Source of the DNA: a virus
IMG/VR virus record: IMGVR_UViG_3300010401_000004
Coordinates: 1 to 64,000 of that record
Reading direction: 5' to 3' (one strand)
Length of the DNA: 64,000 nt
Shown: positions 54,052-63,095 of the stretch, in pieces
Numbering within the stretch: position 1 is the stretch's first letter
How the letters are laid out: each line of letters begins with the position of its first letter
Made by a program: the position numbers and the translations under genes
Notes under the pieces: generated by a model
Databases searched by the model: none
What the model saw: only the letters and a program-made list of their open reading frames with translations
What the model was told of the DNA's origin: nothing

Positions 54052-57000
54052 TTAAGCTAGATTTGTCGTGCGAGCTACTTCCAGCCACGCGCTTCCCGTT
54101 GAAATAAAAAGTATCGAACTAAAGTGTGACGCTGTCGTGGCCTGTGTTCCCGATGTTTTGAAACTAGCCGCGAAAGTAACCGTGACCGTGCCCGAAGCGT
54201 CGGCAGTTGTTTCGAGTAGCAACAAATCACCTGCCGTCCCCGCTGCGCTCGGTGTCCAAGTTGAAGTCCCACTCGTAGTGAACGATACCGCAAGCACTTG
54301 ATTCGAGTTGGTAACGTCAATAGTCATCGCGTTGGAGTACGTTTGACCGGTCTTTGGAGCGATATTCAATTTCCCTAAAGTCGGAATGGCGGTGTTGCCG
54401 ACGTTGAGCGAGATCGCCGTCGCTACTCCTCCGCTGGTGACGTTGAACTGCTCAGCCGAACCTACGGAGAACGCCACCGTGGGAGCTACATTACCCCCCA
54501 CTACAAATCGTCCGTTGGTGAAAAAGCTGCCGATGAGGTTTGGCCCGGTGCTGTCATACCAGCTTTGCACGGTAGCATTGCCCGCGTAGGCCGTAACCGC
54601 TAGAGTCCCGCCAGACGTATTCACGCTGCCCATGCGGATTGTGCCGTCGTAGGCAATTTTCATGCGCTCCACCGGGCCAACTGTGGTGGGGGTAGTGGCG
54701 AAAGTCAGCGAACCTTGACCAAGCGCGCCATCATTGTAGCCGCAGATGTATCCAACACGATGGTCAACACCGGCCATTGCTCGGTTGTAAAAGGCTAACA
54801 GCCCAGTCCGCGCAATCGTGTTGGTGATAGATGCCCCAACCTCGACATAGCCCGGCGCGCCTGCGCCACCATCCACGAATAGCGTTCGCCCCTGCGCATC
54901 GTCCGTGACGCTTAGAGCAGTCAGTCCGATACCTACGTTGCCAAGATTGTCGAGATAGACGCGAGTGTCTAATGCGGAGTTAGTCGTCGGAGCCTGAGTA
55001 GCGAGAAATGAGCCGTCCGCTATATTAAACGTGTAGGTAGTGTCAGTGTTGTTGTTGACTACGGGGCTGGCAGCGACGAGAAAGTACGTTGACCCTCCCG
55101 CTGCGGTAGCGTAGATATTCCGTCCTGTAACAAGAGTATTTGTGGTGTATTGGTCAGAGCCGGTTGGGATAGTAATAGTGATTTTCGTGTGCGCGGCGTC
55201 CGCTGTGACAGTATTCGATACCGGACTCGCGTCTGTTTCGCCTCCCGCCGTCACGTAAGTCATCTTGAAACTATGAGTCCCCGCTGTGACTACACCCGTC
55301 GCATCCGCAACCAGGGAGGCGGAGAGAGCGGCAGGCGCAAGAAGTAGTGCTTGCAGATTTAACGATCCATTACTCGCCTTTGTCCATCGGCTGAAATTGA
55401 CCGACGATCCTCTCAGGTCGATAGGCTCAGTGAAAATTACCTGAGCGCCATTGTCCGTAATACTGCTGTTGCCGATAGCGGTCGAAGATGTGGCCTTTGG
55501 AACGAGATTCGTTGTAAGCCCACTTAACCCGCCCGCCGGCGACCACGACCCGTCACCTTTAAGCGAATCACTGGCACTCCCAGACAGTTTTGGCAGATAA
55601 CCATGTTTCAGCGTTGAAGAGTTGTTGGTTGTGATGTCCGAAAACGAAATGTTGGCCTCGGTAGGCTGCGCTTTGCTGATTACTCCGTTAGTGGAAATGG
55701 CAGTCAGAAAGTTGTTTGAGGCTCCCGCGTCAGCTTGCACCAGTGTCGCATTCGCATTCGGGAACGTATAGAAGCGATCAGCCGTCAGCGGCCCGCCGTC
55801 AACAGGGCTCGCCGTGAAGTCACAGATAATCTGCCGCGTGAATCCATCTGATTGAGTCCACGAGAGACGACCATACGTGCCCAGCGGTCGATAGCTGTAG
55901 AGGCGGATGCTGCCGTTGCCGATTGTGGAGAGGGCTGTTGCGGACTGAGCAGTTGATTCGAGGAAGCCTGCGCCAGCGGAGCCGGTGGTAGAGATACTTT
56001 TCGTTCGCAACTGCTGTGTGAACGTCCCAATCTGAGTCTCATCAATCGTAAGAGCTAACGTTTGAACTGAAGGCGTCGCATCGGTAGAAGTGTAAAACTT
56101 CATCTGCGATGGCGCGCGGGTCGCTGCTATCGTTCCCGTAGAGTCCACCCGAATAGAGGCCGATTGGATGAATCCGCTTCCTGTGTATGCTTGGAAATTC
56201 AGCATTCCTACCGTGTCGCCGGTAACAATCGTCGTTGCCGCTGAGGGAGTTCCACGGGCACGGTTAAGATTTACTAAGGCCGCATTTGATCCTGCTATCC
56301 CAGTTCCAAACCAAGCAGAGGTTATACCTGAATCAACGAGATTCTTTGAACTCGCTACCACGAGATCTGCGTTAAGTAATGTCGATGTAATCGTGTTCGT
56401 GTAAGGCGATCCCACAACTAACTTATGGTTTGTATAGTCCCATGTGAAGGTTGAATCGTTACCGTCTAATTTGCCCGTCGAGTCTTTATAGAAAACGACC
56501 CCACCTTGCTGGCTCCATGTTCCCGTTCCTGTGCCGCCGTAGGTCACAGGCAGCGGAGTGGCTAGCGACGGAACCGCTGGATCGTTCGCACCCAAAGCAA
56601 TGGGTGCAGAGGCGGACGCGGGCGCAACGGAAAGTTTCACCACTCCAAGATTTGTAGTAGAGGCGTAATCATTTTTCCCTACCGCAAGCGGATGCGTAGT
56701 GGACGCGGCAGCGACTGAGAGATAGGTAATACCCTTAACTGTTGGACTGGCGTTGTTATTTGTCGTTAGCGTATTGAAGTAGGCTTGAACTTGCGCGCTA
56801 GTCCAGTACACGGCGGGCGGGTTAACGATGATCGACGCTTCGTTCTCTATCGTTAACTGCTCAAAGGTAATCACCCCACCGGGATACCCATCCTCTGCGG
56901 GAATGAACCAGTTAGTGAATAGGAAGTCTTTAGCTGTATTCCCTGAGAAGAACCTTGCCGAGACTTGAATGCTTTGCGGGGTGGCGATTTGCGCGTCTAA

Positions 57001-57210
57001 GGTGGTGAAAATATCTTCCGCGTTAACTGTAATTACATTAGACGTGATGGAACAATCGAATGAAATGTAGAAATCAGTCGGGCCGGGAAGGACGGTGTTA
57101 CCGTTTACGTCGAGAAATTCCTGCGAGTACCACAGACGGAGAGTTAGAGGCGGAGAGTCCCGCAGCCTCGTAGTCGGATAAACCTGAAATGATGATAACG
57201 TGAGCGCCAT
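54052..57210 (-). CDS. tail fibre protein
   Basis: A 1,052-residue protein, Ser/Thr/Gly/Ala-rich and beta-rich. It has an N-terminal virion-binding-like domain (about 1-150, MALTLSSFQVYPTTRLRD...), fibre repeats (TTNLGVVKLSVAPASASAPI, LPVTYGGTGTGTW), long beta regions, and a C-terminal domain of about 105 residues (GKLNIAPKTGQTYS...WLEVARTTNLA). That C-terminal domain is shared with the fibre-type protein encoded at 57.9-58.9 kb. The YGGTGTG pattern is typical of phage fibres. No spike hydrolase or chaperone site is seen. Confidence 0.85.
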   Translation of the reverse strand: MALTLSSFQVYPTTRLRDSPPLTLRLWYSQEFLDVNGNTVLPGPTDFYISFDCSITSNVITVNAEDIFTTLDAQIATPQSIQVSARFFSGNTAKDFLFTNWFIPAEDGYPGGVITFEQLTIENEASIIVNPPAVYWTSAQVQAYFNTLTTNNNASPTVKGITYLSVAAASTTHPLAVGKNDYASTTNLGVVKLSVAPASASAPIALGANDPAVPSLATPLPVTYGGTGTGTWSQQGGVVFYKDSTGKLDGNDSTFTWDYTNHKLVVGSPYTNTITSTLLNADLVVASSKNLVDSGITSAWFGTGIAGSNAALVNLNRARGTPSAATTIVTGDTVGMLNFQAYTGSGFIQSASIRVDSTGTIAATRAPSQMKFYTSTDATPSVQTLALTIDETQIGTFTQQLRTKSISTTGSAGAGFLESTAQSATALSTIGNGSIRLYSYRPLGTYGRLSWTQSDGFTRQIICDFTASPVDGGPLTADRFYTFPNANATLVQADAGASNNFLTAISTNGVISKAQPTEANISFSDITTNNSSTLKHGYLPKLSGSASDSLKGDGSWSPAGGLSGLTTNLVPKATSSTAIGNSSITDNGAQVIFTEPIDLRGSSVNFSRWTKASNGSLNLQALLLAPAALSASLVADATGVVTAGTHSFKMTYVTAGGETDASPVSNTVTADAAHTKITITIPTGSDQYTTNTLVTGRNIYATAAGGSTYFLVAASPVVNNNTDTTYTFNIADGSFLATQAPTTNSALDTRVYLDNLGNVGIGLTALSVTDDAQGRTLFVDGGAGAPGYVEVGASITNTIARTGLLAFYNRAMAGVDHRVGYICGYNDGALGQGSLTFATTPTTVGPVERMKIAYDGTIRMGSVNTSGGTLAVTAYAGNATVQSWYDSTGPNLIGSFFTNGRFVVGGNVAPTVAFSVGSAEQFNVTSGGVATAISLNVGNTAIPTLGKLNIAPKTGQTYSNAMTIDVTNSNQVLAVSFTTSGTSTWTPSAAGTAGDLLLLETTADASGTVTVTFAASFKTSGTQATTASHFSSILFISTGSAWLEVARTTNLA

Positions 57211-57215
57211 TCATT

Positions 57216-57542
57216 TTACGGGATAAACCGAGCAAAGATAGTGGCGACACATGTGCTGCCTGAATGATTATAGATGTACATCTGGCTTATCGGGATCGTA
57301 TCAGACAACGCCCCAACGGCGGTCTGAACCACAGGAGTAGTTATAGCCACTAACGCCCCGTCCGTATTGGTTACAGTAGAAGCCCATCCCCAGTAGGTAG
57401 CCGTGGAGCAGGTAACACTAAGATAGGTACACGATCCTGTCGGCTGAAATCCCGCGGCTTGAATCAAAGAGAGAACCGACACCGCCGTTGCGTCGTTAGT
57501 GATCGAGTCATTACCGGCAAAGAATGGATATTGCTGGGCCAT
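57216..57542 (-). CDS. small beta-rich virion protein
   Basis: A 108-residue beta-rich protein (MAQQYPFFAGNDSITNDATA...) of the fibre cluster with no named domain. It lies 5 nt before the large fibre gene and may be an attachment or tip protein. Confidence 0.72.
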   Translation of the reverse strand: MAQQYPFFAGNDSITNDATAVSVLSLIQAAGFQPTGSCTYLSVTCSTATYWGWASTVTNTDGALVAITTPVVQTAVGALSDTIPISQMYIYNHSGSTCVATIFARFIP

Positions 57543-57551
57543 CGTGCCTCC

Positions 57552-57878
57552 TTAGATTCCAATCGCCCCAATGATTACCCATAGTGACGCACCGGCCACG
57601 CGAGTACATACCGCTGTAGGGCCGGTATCTCCGATTCGGTAAGTATTCCCATTGGCTAGAATCGTGCAAGATGCGCGCTGGGTGGCTCCATCAATTGACG
57701 TGATGTACACGGGCGAATTTGAGTTCGCGTCCAACGTAATCGCCAACGAACCCGCGCCGCAAATTACGAGGTTGTCAGTTGGCAAAACCGTGTATGCCCC
57801 AGTCGGTTTAGCCACCGTTGCGGTCGCGGCTTGCAGGTTATCAAAGACTGGAACCTCTGATGCTTTATTCGATGCCAT
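57552..57878 (-). CDS. small beta-rich virion protein
   Basis: A 108-residue protein (MASNKASEVPVFDNLQAATA...) with an alternating beta pattern (TVLPTDNLVICGAGSLAITL) like single modules found in phage fibres. It is nearly the same length as its neighbour but not obviously similar. The function is inferred from context. Confidence 0.72.
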   Translation of the reverse strand: MASNKASEVPVFDNLQAATATVAKPTGAYTVLPTDNLVICGAGSLAITLDANSNSPVYITSIDGATQRASCTILANGNTYRIGDTGPTAVCTRVAGASLWVIIGAIGI

Positions 57879-57887
57879 AATGTCTCC

Positions 57888-58928
57888 TTACGCTAAGGCA
57901 GTCGTGCGAAACAGTTCACACCAAATCGTGCCATTACTCATGAACGCAATAGTGCTGTGCGTGCTTAGAGTCGTTGCTTGCGTGCCTAAGCTGTGGAACG
58001 TGGAAGCGAAAGTAGTGGTGACTGTGCCACTCGCGTCCGCGTTCTGGGTAATGAATAGCAAATCACCCGCCGTGCCCGCCGCTGATGGGGTCATAGTACA
58101 GGTTGCCGACGTGCCATTCGCCACCGCGATAATGTGATTGGAAATTGTCACGTCAATGGTCATTGACGAACTGTAGGTGTCGTTGGTCTTGGGAAGAATT
58201 CCCAGCTTACCAGCCGCAGCTACCGTCAGAGACGTAGCCGAAGCAACGCCTAAACTTGGCGTTACCAGCGCGGGGCTATTACTCAGCACCACCGCCACCG
58301 TTCCCGTGCTGGCCGTGACGCCCGTTCCGCCCTGAGCTACCGCTACAGTATTGAGTGCAGCGGAGAGAATCTTTCCTGCGGAGTCAGTTAAGGTTGTTGG
58401 CCCTGTGCCTGCGGTCAACCCCCCACCTGTCGTGGTAGCTGCAACAGCAACCGACCCTGACGTAGCGCCCGAAAGCGTGATGCTCTGAGTGCCCGCAATC
58501 GCCCCTGTAGTGTCGGCAATCGTAACAGTGGAATTCTGGCCCACTTTACCTGTAGTGCCGTCAAACCGAACTATTGCATTATCAGTTGAGGATGCTGGGC
58601 CTTCAAAATCTCCCGTGCCACTGCGGTCAAACCCTGAGACGCCAAACCACACGCCTGACTGACTTAGTTGGCAAATCACCGCGTCATATTGCGACGGCAA
58701 AGAGAAACTAAATGTCCCATCACTTACTAATACCGCATTAGCGGATGAATCAGTCTTCTCAACAATGATTTGATAAAACGCACCATCCCCCGGAGAGATT
58801 GGCAGCGCGGCGGTAAACGCTCCCGCAGTGGCATCGCAAAAAGCGTGATCAGTGTCAAGATTGATATTCCCGGCAGCAGTTAGTGTCTGCTCGACTAGCT
58901 GGCGGCTGATTGATCCAATGGCGCTCAT
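57888..58928 (-). CDS. fibre-type protein sharing its C-terminus with the large fibre
   Basis: A 346-residue beta-rich protein: an N-terminal part (MSAIGSISRQLVEQTLTAAG...), a central repeat region (GPTTLTDSAGKILSAALNTV, AQGGTGVTASTG) and a C-terminal domain of about 105 residues (GKLGILPKTNDTYSSSMTID...RTTALA). That domain is clearly homologous to the end of the 1,052-residue fibre. The shared end probably is the receptor-binding or trimer cap domain. Confidence 0.8.
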   Translation of the reverse strand: MSAIGSISRQLVEQTLTAAGNINLDTDHAFCDATAGAFTAALPISPGDGAFYQIIVEKTDSSANAVLVSDGTFSFSLPSQYDAVICQLSQSGVWFGVSGFDRSGTGDFEGPASSTDNAIVRFDGTTGKVGQNSTVTIADTTGAIAGTQSITLSGATSGSVAVAATTTGGGLTAGTGPTTLTDSAGKILSAALNTVAVAQGGTGVTASTGTVAVVLSNSPALVTPSLGVASATSLTVAAAGKLGILPKTNDTYSSSMTIDVTISNHIIAVANGTSATCTMTPSAAGTAGDLLFITQNADASGTVTTTFASTFHSLGTQATTLSTHSTIAFMSNGTIWCELFRTTALA

Positions 58929-58939
58929 AATAGTTCTCC

Positions 58940-59512
58940 TTAGTTGAAGCCGAAGCGTTCCTGAAATGTCTCTACAGGTAAAGCCGGAAGATTCCCCGGC
59001 TTCACATCGTCACAGTATGGCTGGTATGGAATGCTGTACTCATCAATAAGATTGAATACATCTCTATCTGAGAGATCGTACAAAGGCGCAACCATGCGAG
59101 TCGGGCCTAGCTGAAATTCTCGTTCAAATACCTTCTTCACCAACGGATGTGAATCAGTTTTCCGATACCCGAAAAAGGTGTAGTCAAAGTCGTAGTGGAA
59201 TTGAGGCGTGGTCACGTATCCTACTGGTTTTCCGTTTTCTGAAACGTCTCGCAACATTGGGAGTCTCGCATTCCCAATAGCGTACTCTGACACTACGGTA
59301 TCTTTCACTCGATACCTGATTGCCGGAGCATAAGACATCACATCTAATTCCCATTCACGAATAATCTTCTCTACGAATGGATCGAGTTCATCGTAGAAGT
59401 GAAGGATTGGAATTGGTCTGATGTCCATAATCATCTTGAGTAGTACAAGACTCTCTTTCCCAAACGAGCAGAGTAGAACCGGGTTCTTAGCTTTTAAGAG
59501 AATGTCTCTCAC
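58940..59512 (-). CDS. PAPS-reductase/ATP-pyrophosphatase-like protein
   Basis: A 190-residue protein with PP-loop-like CSFGKESLVLL near the N-terminus (PVLLCSFGKES), ILHFYDEL, and a later FFGYRKTDSHP, patterns of the PAPS reductase/adenine nucleotide alpha-hydrolase family. It lacks the C-terminal catalytic Cys motif of true PAPS reductases (ECGLH), so sulfonucleotide reduction is unlikely as seen; a modified-base or other adenylation role is possible. It lies inside the fibre gene block. Confidence 0.78.
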   Translation of the reverse strand: MRDILLKAKNPVLLCSFGKESLVLLKMIMDIRPIPILHFYDELDPFVEKIIREWELDVMSYAPAIRYRVKDTVVSEYAIGNARLPMLRDVSENGKPVGYVTTPQFHYDFDYTFFGYRKTDSHPLVKKVFEREFQLGPTRMVAPLYDLSDRDVFNLIDEYSIPYQPYCDDVKPGNLPALPVETFQERFGFN

Positions 59513-60246
59513 ATTAAGGCCGCTCCGCCGATTTGCGCCCCTGCTCCGATAATCTGCCCCAACAAATCCACCTGTTGAACTGTCGTACCCGATCCCGTAG
59601 CTGACCCAGCGCTTGTCCCTTCACTCGTTCCTGCCGACCCGCTTAAAGTCGTACCACTACTCGTTCCCCCTGACGTGCCTGACGACGTTCCAGTAGAGGT
59701 TCCAACTTGGTTCCCGGTCGTTGTTCCCGTGCTCGTTCCTGTCGTTCCCGTTCCTACTAAATGGGGAGCGGTCAGATTCGCCAATGTTCCTAGTTGTCCG
59801 GCTCGTTGCTGATTCGCATCATAAAACGCCCCTCGATAAGCTTGAGACTCATCCTGATTGATGTTTCGCTCTCCTGCGCGCTGAATAGCCTCCTGCATCG
59901 CCGGAGTAGCGTACCCCCCTAACGGATTTATGAAAGATGATCTTAGTTTATTTCTCGCATTTCCAGCTTGAGACGCGATACCCGGATCGATCTGCGGTCT
60001 CCACCCTCTTAGAGCTTTAATATCTTCCGTGTCAGGAGCGGTCAGGAAGTCGTAGGTGTTTTGATTATTAAACCCCTGATTGCTTGTTTGGTTATTAGTC
60101 TGATTGAATCCACCCGTGTTTTGCGTGTTGAAGGTGTTTTCGTTTTGAGTGTTAAAGGCTGAATTGTTCAGCGTATTAAAGGCAGAATTATTACTCGCAT
60201 TCTGTGTCTGCTGAGTGTTCTGAGTTGTAGTGTTGTGTCGTGGCAT
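59509..60246 (-). CDS. low-complexity Asn/Gln- and Gly/Thr/Ser-rich virion protein
   Basis: A 245-residue protein. The first 65 residues are N/Q/T/F repeats (SNNSAFNTLNNSAFNTQNEN...), the middle is a more normal helical stretch (about 75-155), and the end is a G/T/S tandem-repeat tract (GTSTGTTTGNQVGTSTG...). It has no Shine-Dalgarno sequence and starts right after a terminator-like hairpin and T-run. It may be a flexible virion tether; the PP-loop gene is coupled to it by ATGA. Confidence 0.66.
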   Translation of the reverse strand: MPRHNTTTQNTQQTQNASNNSAFNTLNNSAFNTQNENTFNTQNTGGFNQTNNQTSNQGFNNQNTYDFLTAPDTEDIKALRGWRPQIDPGIASQAGNARNKLRSSFINPLGGYATPAMQEAIQRAGERNINQDESQAYRGAFYDANQQRAGQLGTLANLTAPHLVGTGTTGTSTGTTTGNQVGTSTGTSSGTSGGTSSGTTLSGSAGTSEGTSAGSATGSGTTVQQVDLLGQIIGAGAQIGGAALM

Positions 60247-60247
60247 A

Positions 60248-60288
60248 AGAAAAACGCCGCGAGAAAGGGTTTAACCTTCCCACGGCGC
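60248..60288 (-). terminator. intrinsic terminator before the low-complexity gene
   Basis: On the minus strand a stem with CGCCG/CGGCG outer pairing (60255-60259 with 60283-60287) and an AAGG/CCTT inner part is followed by TTTTTCTT. It ends 2 nt before the ATG of the next gene. Confidence 0.65.
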
Positions 60289-60308
60289 TCTGAATTTCAG
60301 ATGGCCTT

Positions 60309-60809
60309 CTACGCTGCTTTCAACGCGGCGACTATATCACGAGTCATGTTCATTCGTCGCCACTCAATTACTCGGCCTCGATACATGCCTTTAATCAGCC
60401 GCAGGCCGTCTTCACGAAACCCAAGTGTGCCACAGAGGCGACGGGTTGGCAAGTTCTTTTTGGCTACCCAGACAAAGAGTTCTTGAGTGCCTAAATCCTC
60501 GAATGCGCGATCCCTTAGAGCGAGACAATGGGTGACGACCGTTCCTGCATTGCAACGCGGCCTCGCCATGAAATCCACTTCCATTCGCCCCTTTGCCCTG
60601 AGGATGAACATCACGAGTGCGATAAGCTCCCCGTCGAACACTCCAAACGTCGCCCGACTCTCTTCTTTTGCACTTTCAATGAAGTCCTCAAACGTCGGCG
60701 GCCCGAATACTCGATCTGACTCCTTAAACCAGCGCGGACTATTCACTACCCATAAATGAGCGTCAACGAAATGGTTTCTATCTTGAATTGGATCGAGTCG
60801 GCGGATCAT
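60309..60809 (-). CDS. GNAT-family acetyltransferase-like protein
   Basis: A 166-residue protein with a GNAT layout: ATFGVFDGELIALVMFILRA, VDFMARPRCNAGTVV and NLPTRRLCGTLGFREDGLRL, the last resembling the acetyl-CoA-binding A-x-R-L-C-x-x-L-G-F segment. GNAT enzymes transfer acyl groups to amines; the target here is unknown. Placement with virion genes suggests modification of a structural or host surface protein, which is inference. Confidence 0.76.
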   Translation of the reverse strand: MIRRLDPIQDRNHFVDAHLWVVNSPRWFKESDRVFGPPTFEDFIESAKEESRATFGVFDGELIALVMFILRAKGRMEVDFMARPRCNAGTVVTHCLALRDRAFEDLGTQELFVWVAKKNLPTRRLCGTLGFREDGLRLIKGMYRGRVIEWRRMNMTRDIVAALKAA

Positions 60810-60832
60810 GAAGTAATAACTTGATTTCCCCT

Positions 60833-61156
60833 TTACAATCCCAGCGTCCGGCAGCGTTCGTAAAATGTCCCGCCATCCGCAAGGAAGGTTAAGATTGCCC
60901 GCTTGCTCAAAGTTCCGACGATAGTCCCGATTCCCGATAGTCCAGTGCCGAGTGTCAACGTCCGGGGCAATACTCCGTCGTTCAAAACAATCAAAGTCAA
61001 TTCCTGTCCGTCAACCGGCGTCCCGGAAATGTTTAGCGTTGTGGTTTGGGCAATCGTCCATCTTGCTTGAGTGTGCTGGACTGTAGGGTCTATCGCCAGA
61101 GTGACGCTTGTGCCCGGACTTAAGTCGAGAATAGAACGCCCGCCGATGTTCGACAT
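60833..61156 (-). CDS. beta-rich fibre-associated protein
   Basis: A 107-residue protein (MSNIGGRSILDLSPGTSVTL...) with alternating hydrophobic residues typical of phage beta-structured fibre or tip modules. The start overlaps the upstream stop (TAATG), which excludes the longer in-frame start 25 codons earlier. Confidence 0.72.
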   Translation of the reverse strand: MSNIGGRSILDLSPGTSVTLAIDPTVQHTQARWTIAQTTTLNISGTPVDGQELTLIVLNDGVLPRTLTLGTGLSGIGTIVGTLSKRAILTFLADGGTFYERCRTLGL

Positions 61157-61365
61157 TATGCCGCGCCCCTCTTTGTCAGGGTCGTGACGTGGCCGTCTGA
61201 TCTGCGGTACTTGAGTTCGCCGAATTCGCAATAGAGCAATCCCTTGTGCTCCATAATCAAAGTCTCTTCTTCGCCCTGAGGCGGAGGGAATAATAAGGTT
61301 TCAGTGCCTTCGTCATCGCGATACTTGATCGCGCCCTTTGCGTCCCTGAAGAGTCCTGCTATCAA
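61156..61365 (-). CDS. small beta protein with TTG start
   Basis: A 69-residue protein (LIAGLFRDAKGAIKYRDDEG...). A perfect Shine-Dalgarno sequence (GGAGGTGAT) lies just before the TTG, which overlaps the upstream stop (TTGA), so the unusual start is well supported. It has short antiparallel strands (EGTETLLFPP; GLLYCEFGELKYRRSDGHVT). The function is unknown. Confidence 0.74.
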   Translation of the reverse strand: MIAGLFRDAKGAIKYRDDEGTETLLFPPPQGEEETLIMEHKGLLYCEFGELKYRRSDGHVTTLTKRGAA

Positions 61366-63095
61366 TTTATCACCTCCGTGTATTCATGAACGAAATCAGT
61401 CCCGAAGTGGTTGTCTAAAAACTTAACCAGTCTCTCCATGTCCACCCTTAGCCTTCGACCTTTGTAATTTACTTCATCGTGAATCCATTGACCATCTTTA
61501 TCGTGGGGCGACAATAAGGTTATGTTGCCCGACGAGTCGCAAACTTTCATCTCGCCAGCCGCGACAAAGAAGCACGCCGCATTAGTCAGCGTTCCCGCTG
61601 GGGCTGTGCCGTTTGCGATAACAAGTTGATTCGTCCCTTCTGTGGTGCCACGTGTTGCGGTTGTGCCAATCTTAAAACTGCCCACTTCAGTAAACCGAAA
61701 CTTCTCCGCACTCCCACCTGTGGCAATTTTAATTATCCCGCCCGCAGAATCCACCATCAAGGTGAAAGCTGAGGACGCATACATGTACGAATCGTTCGCG
61801 GCTAGTGCCCCATAGGCACTTGTGGTTGAACTGTACTGGCCGAGATAGAAGGTGTAGGTGTCGCTTCCGACGAAGAATCTGCTTTGCGCTGATGCCCCGG
61901 CAGTAGTATTGCGGATCGCTAACTCAGTTGCGGCGTTCTGGTCTTTGCGAAACTCAGCCAGATACCCCGGCGTAGCTGTTCCGAACCCCACCCGATTATT
62001 TGCAAGGTCAAGAACCATGAGCGATCCACTCGCACCGGCTGATTCTCTGAAATTCGCAATGTTGGCATCTACCGCTATTGTGAGCGATTTAGCACTAGCG
62101 GTTGTGTCAGTGAAAACAAGTGATGGCGCAGTATTCGAGATCGTCTGATTCGCCGTGAAGACATTTGCCGTCCCTAATCCCGCGAGCGTGTCCGTGATGA
62201 TCGGGAAGGTGTAGGTCTTAGTTGCCGTACCTGAGAATGTATAACCCGCATAAGCCGGAGCAGTCGCAACACCACCTGAGAGCAATGGTTGGCCCGCCGC
62301 GACATCTGCGAGTTTAGAGAGTGCCGTTGCCCCTGAGGCATAGAGAAGATCACCTACAGCGTAAGATGCTATTCCCGTACCGCCATTTGCTGCCGGAAGT
62401 GCCGTACCGGATAAAGTGACAGCTAACGTTCCGCTGGTGGTAATTGGATTGCCTGAGATGCTTAGAAACGCCGGGACGGACATATCCACACTTGTCACCG
62501 ATCCGCCACTAGACGCAGCCCATGATGTAATACCCGTTCCGTCCGTTCTTAAGACATACCCACTCGTACCGGCGCTTGTTGGTAAGGTAAGCGTCCATGT
62601 CCCCGCCGCCGCTGCGGGTTGAACCGTGACCTTCCCTGATGTATTGCCGGAAAGTGAAAGGACGCCAAGTGTTGTCCCGGCTAGACCTAAACTTAAAAGT
62701 TCGCCAGGGCTGGCAGTGCTAATGCCTACGCGATTATTCGTAAGGTCTAAGGCCAGTAAGGAGCCTGATGCTCCGGCTGATTCCCGAAGATTGGCAACAT
62801 TCGCATCCGTGATAATGGTTAACGACTTCGCGGAGGCTGTTGTGTCAGTGAGAGTTAAAGACGGTGATGCGCCAGACAGCACGACATCTTCCGGCAAAGA
62901 CAAGGTGACGGTCGATCCGGCACTCACAACTGTAACTTGACTTGTTGTGCCCGCTATCGTAATCGCCGGCCCGAGCAGTCCGTTGACGCTGACTATCGCC
63001 GTGCCGGTTACAGGGATATTCGACGGTGGTAACGCCCCCTTATTCTGGTATTGAAGATACACATAATCAGGGTCAATGTTGAGATGGCTTTTCAT
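61362..63095 (-). CDS. fibre-type protein with internal duplication
   Basis: A 577-residue beta-rich protein. Two copies of a segment of about 60 residues are visible: SPSLTLTDTTASAKSLTII... with ESAGASGSLLALDLTNNRVG, and APSLVFTDTTASAKSLTIAV... with ESAGASGSLMVLDLANNRVG. Between them is a fibre repeat region (GTALPAANGGTGIASYAVGD). The C-terminal 60 residues (HDKDGQWIHDEVNYKGRRLR...) form a compact end. The repeat and composition mark a tail fibre or baseplate spike stem. Confidence 0.82.
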   Translation of the reverse strand: MKSHLNIDPDYVYLQYQNKGALPPSNIPVTGTAIVSVNGLLGPAITIAGTTSQVTVVSAGSTVTLSLPEDVVLSGASPSLTLTDTTASAKSLTIITDANVANLRESAGASGSLLALDLTNNRVGISTASPGELLSLGLAGTTLGVLSLSGNTSGKVTVQPAAAAGTWTLTLPTSAGTSGYVLRTDGTGITSWAASSGGSVTSVDMSVPAFLSISGNPITTSGTLAVTLSGTALPAANGGTGIASYAVGDLLYASGATALSKLADVAAGQPLLSGGVATAPAYAGYTFSGTATKTYTFPIITDTLAGLGTANVFTANQTISNTAPSLVFTDTTASAKSLTIAVDANIANFRESAGASGSLMVLDLANNRVGFGTATPGYLAEFRKDQNAATELAIRNTTAGASAQSRFFVGSDTYTFYLGQYSSTTSAYGALAANDSYMYASSAFTLMVDSAGGIIKIATGGSAEKFRFTEVGSFKIGTTATRGTTEGTNQLVIANGTAPAGTLTNAACFFVAAGEMKVCDSSGNITLLSPHDKDGQWIHDEVNYKGRRLRVDMERLVKFLDNHFGTDFVHEYTEVIN

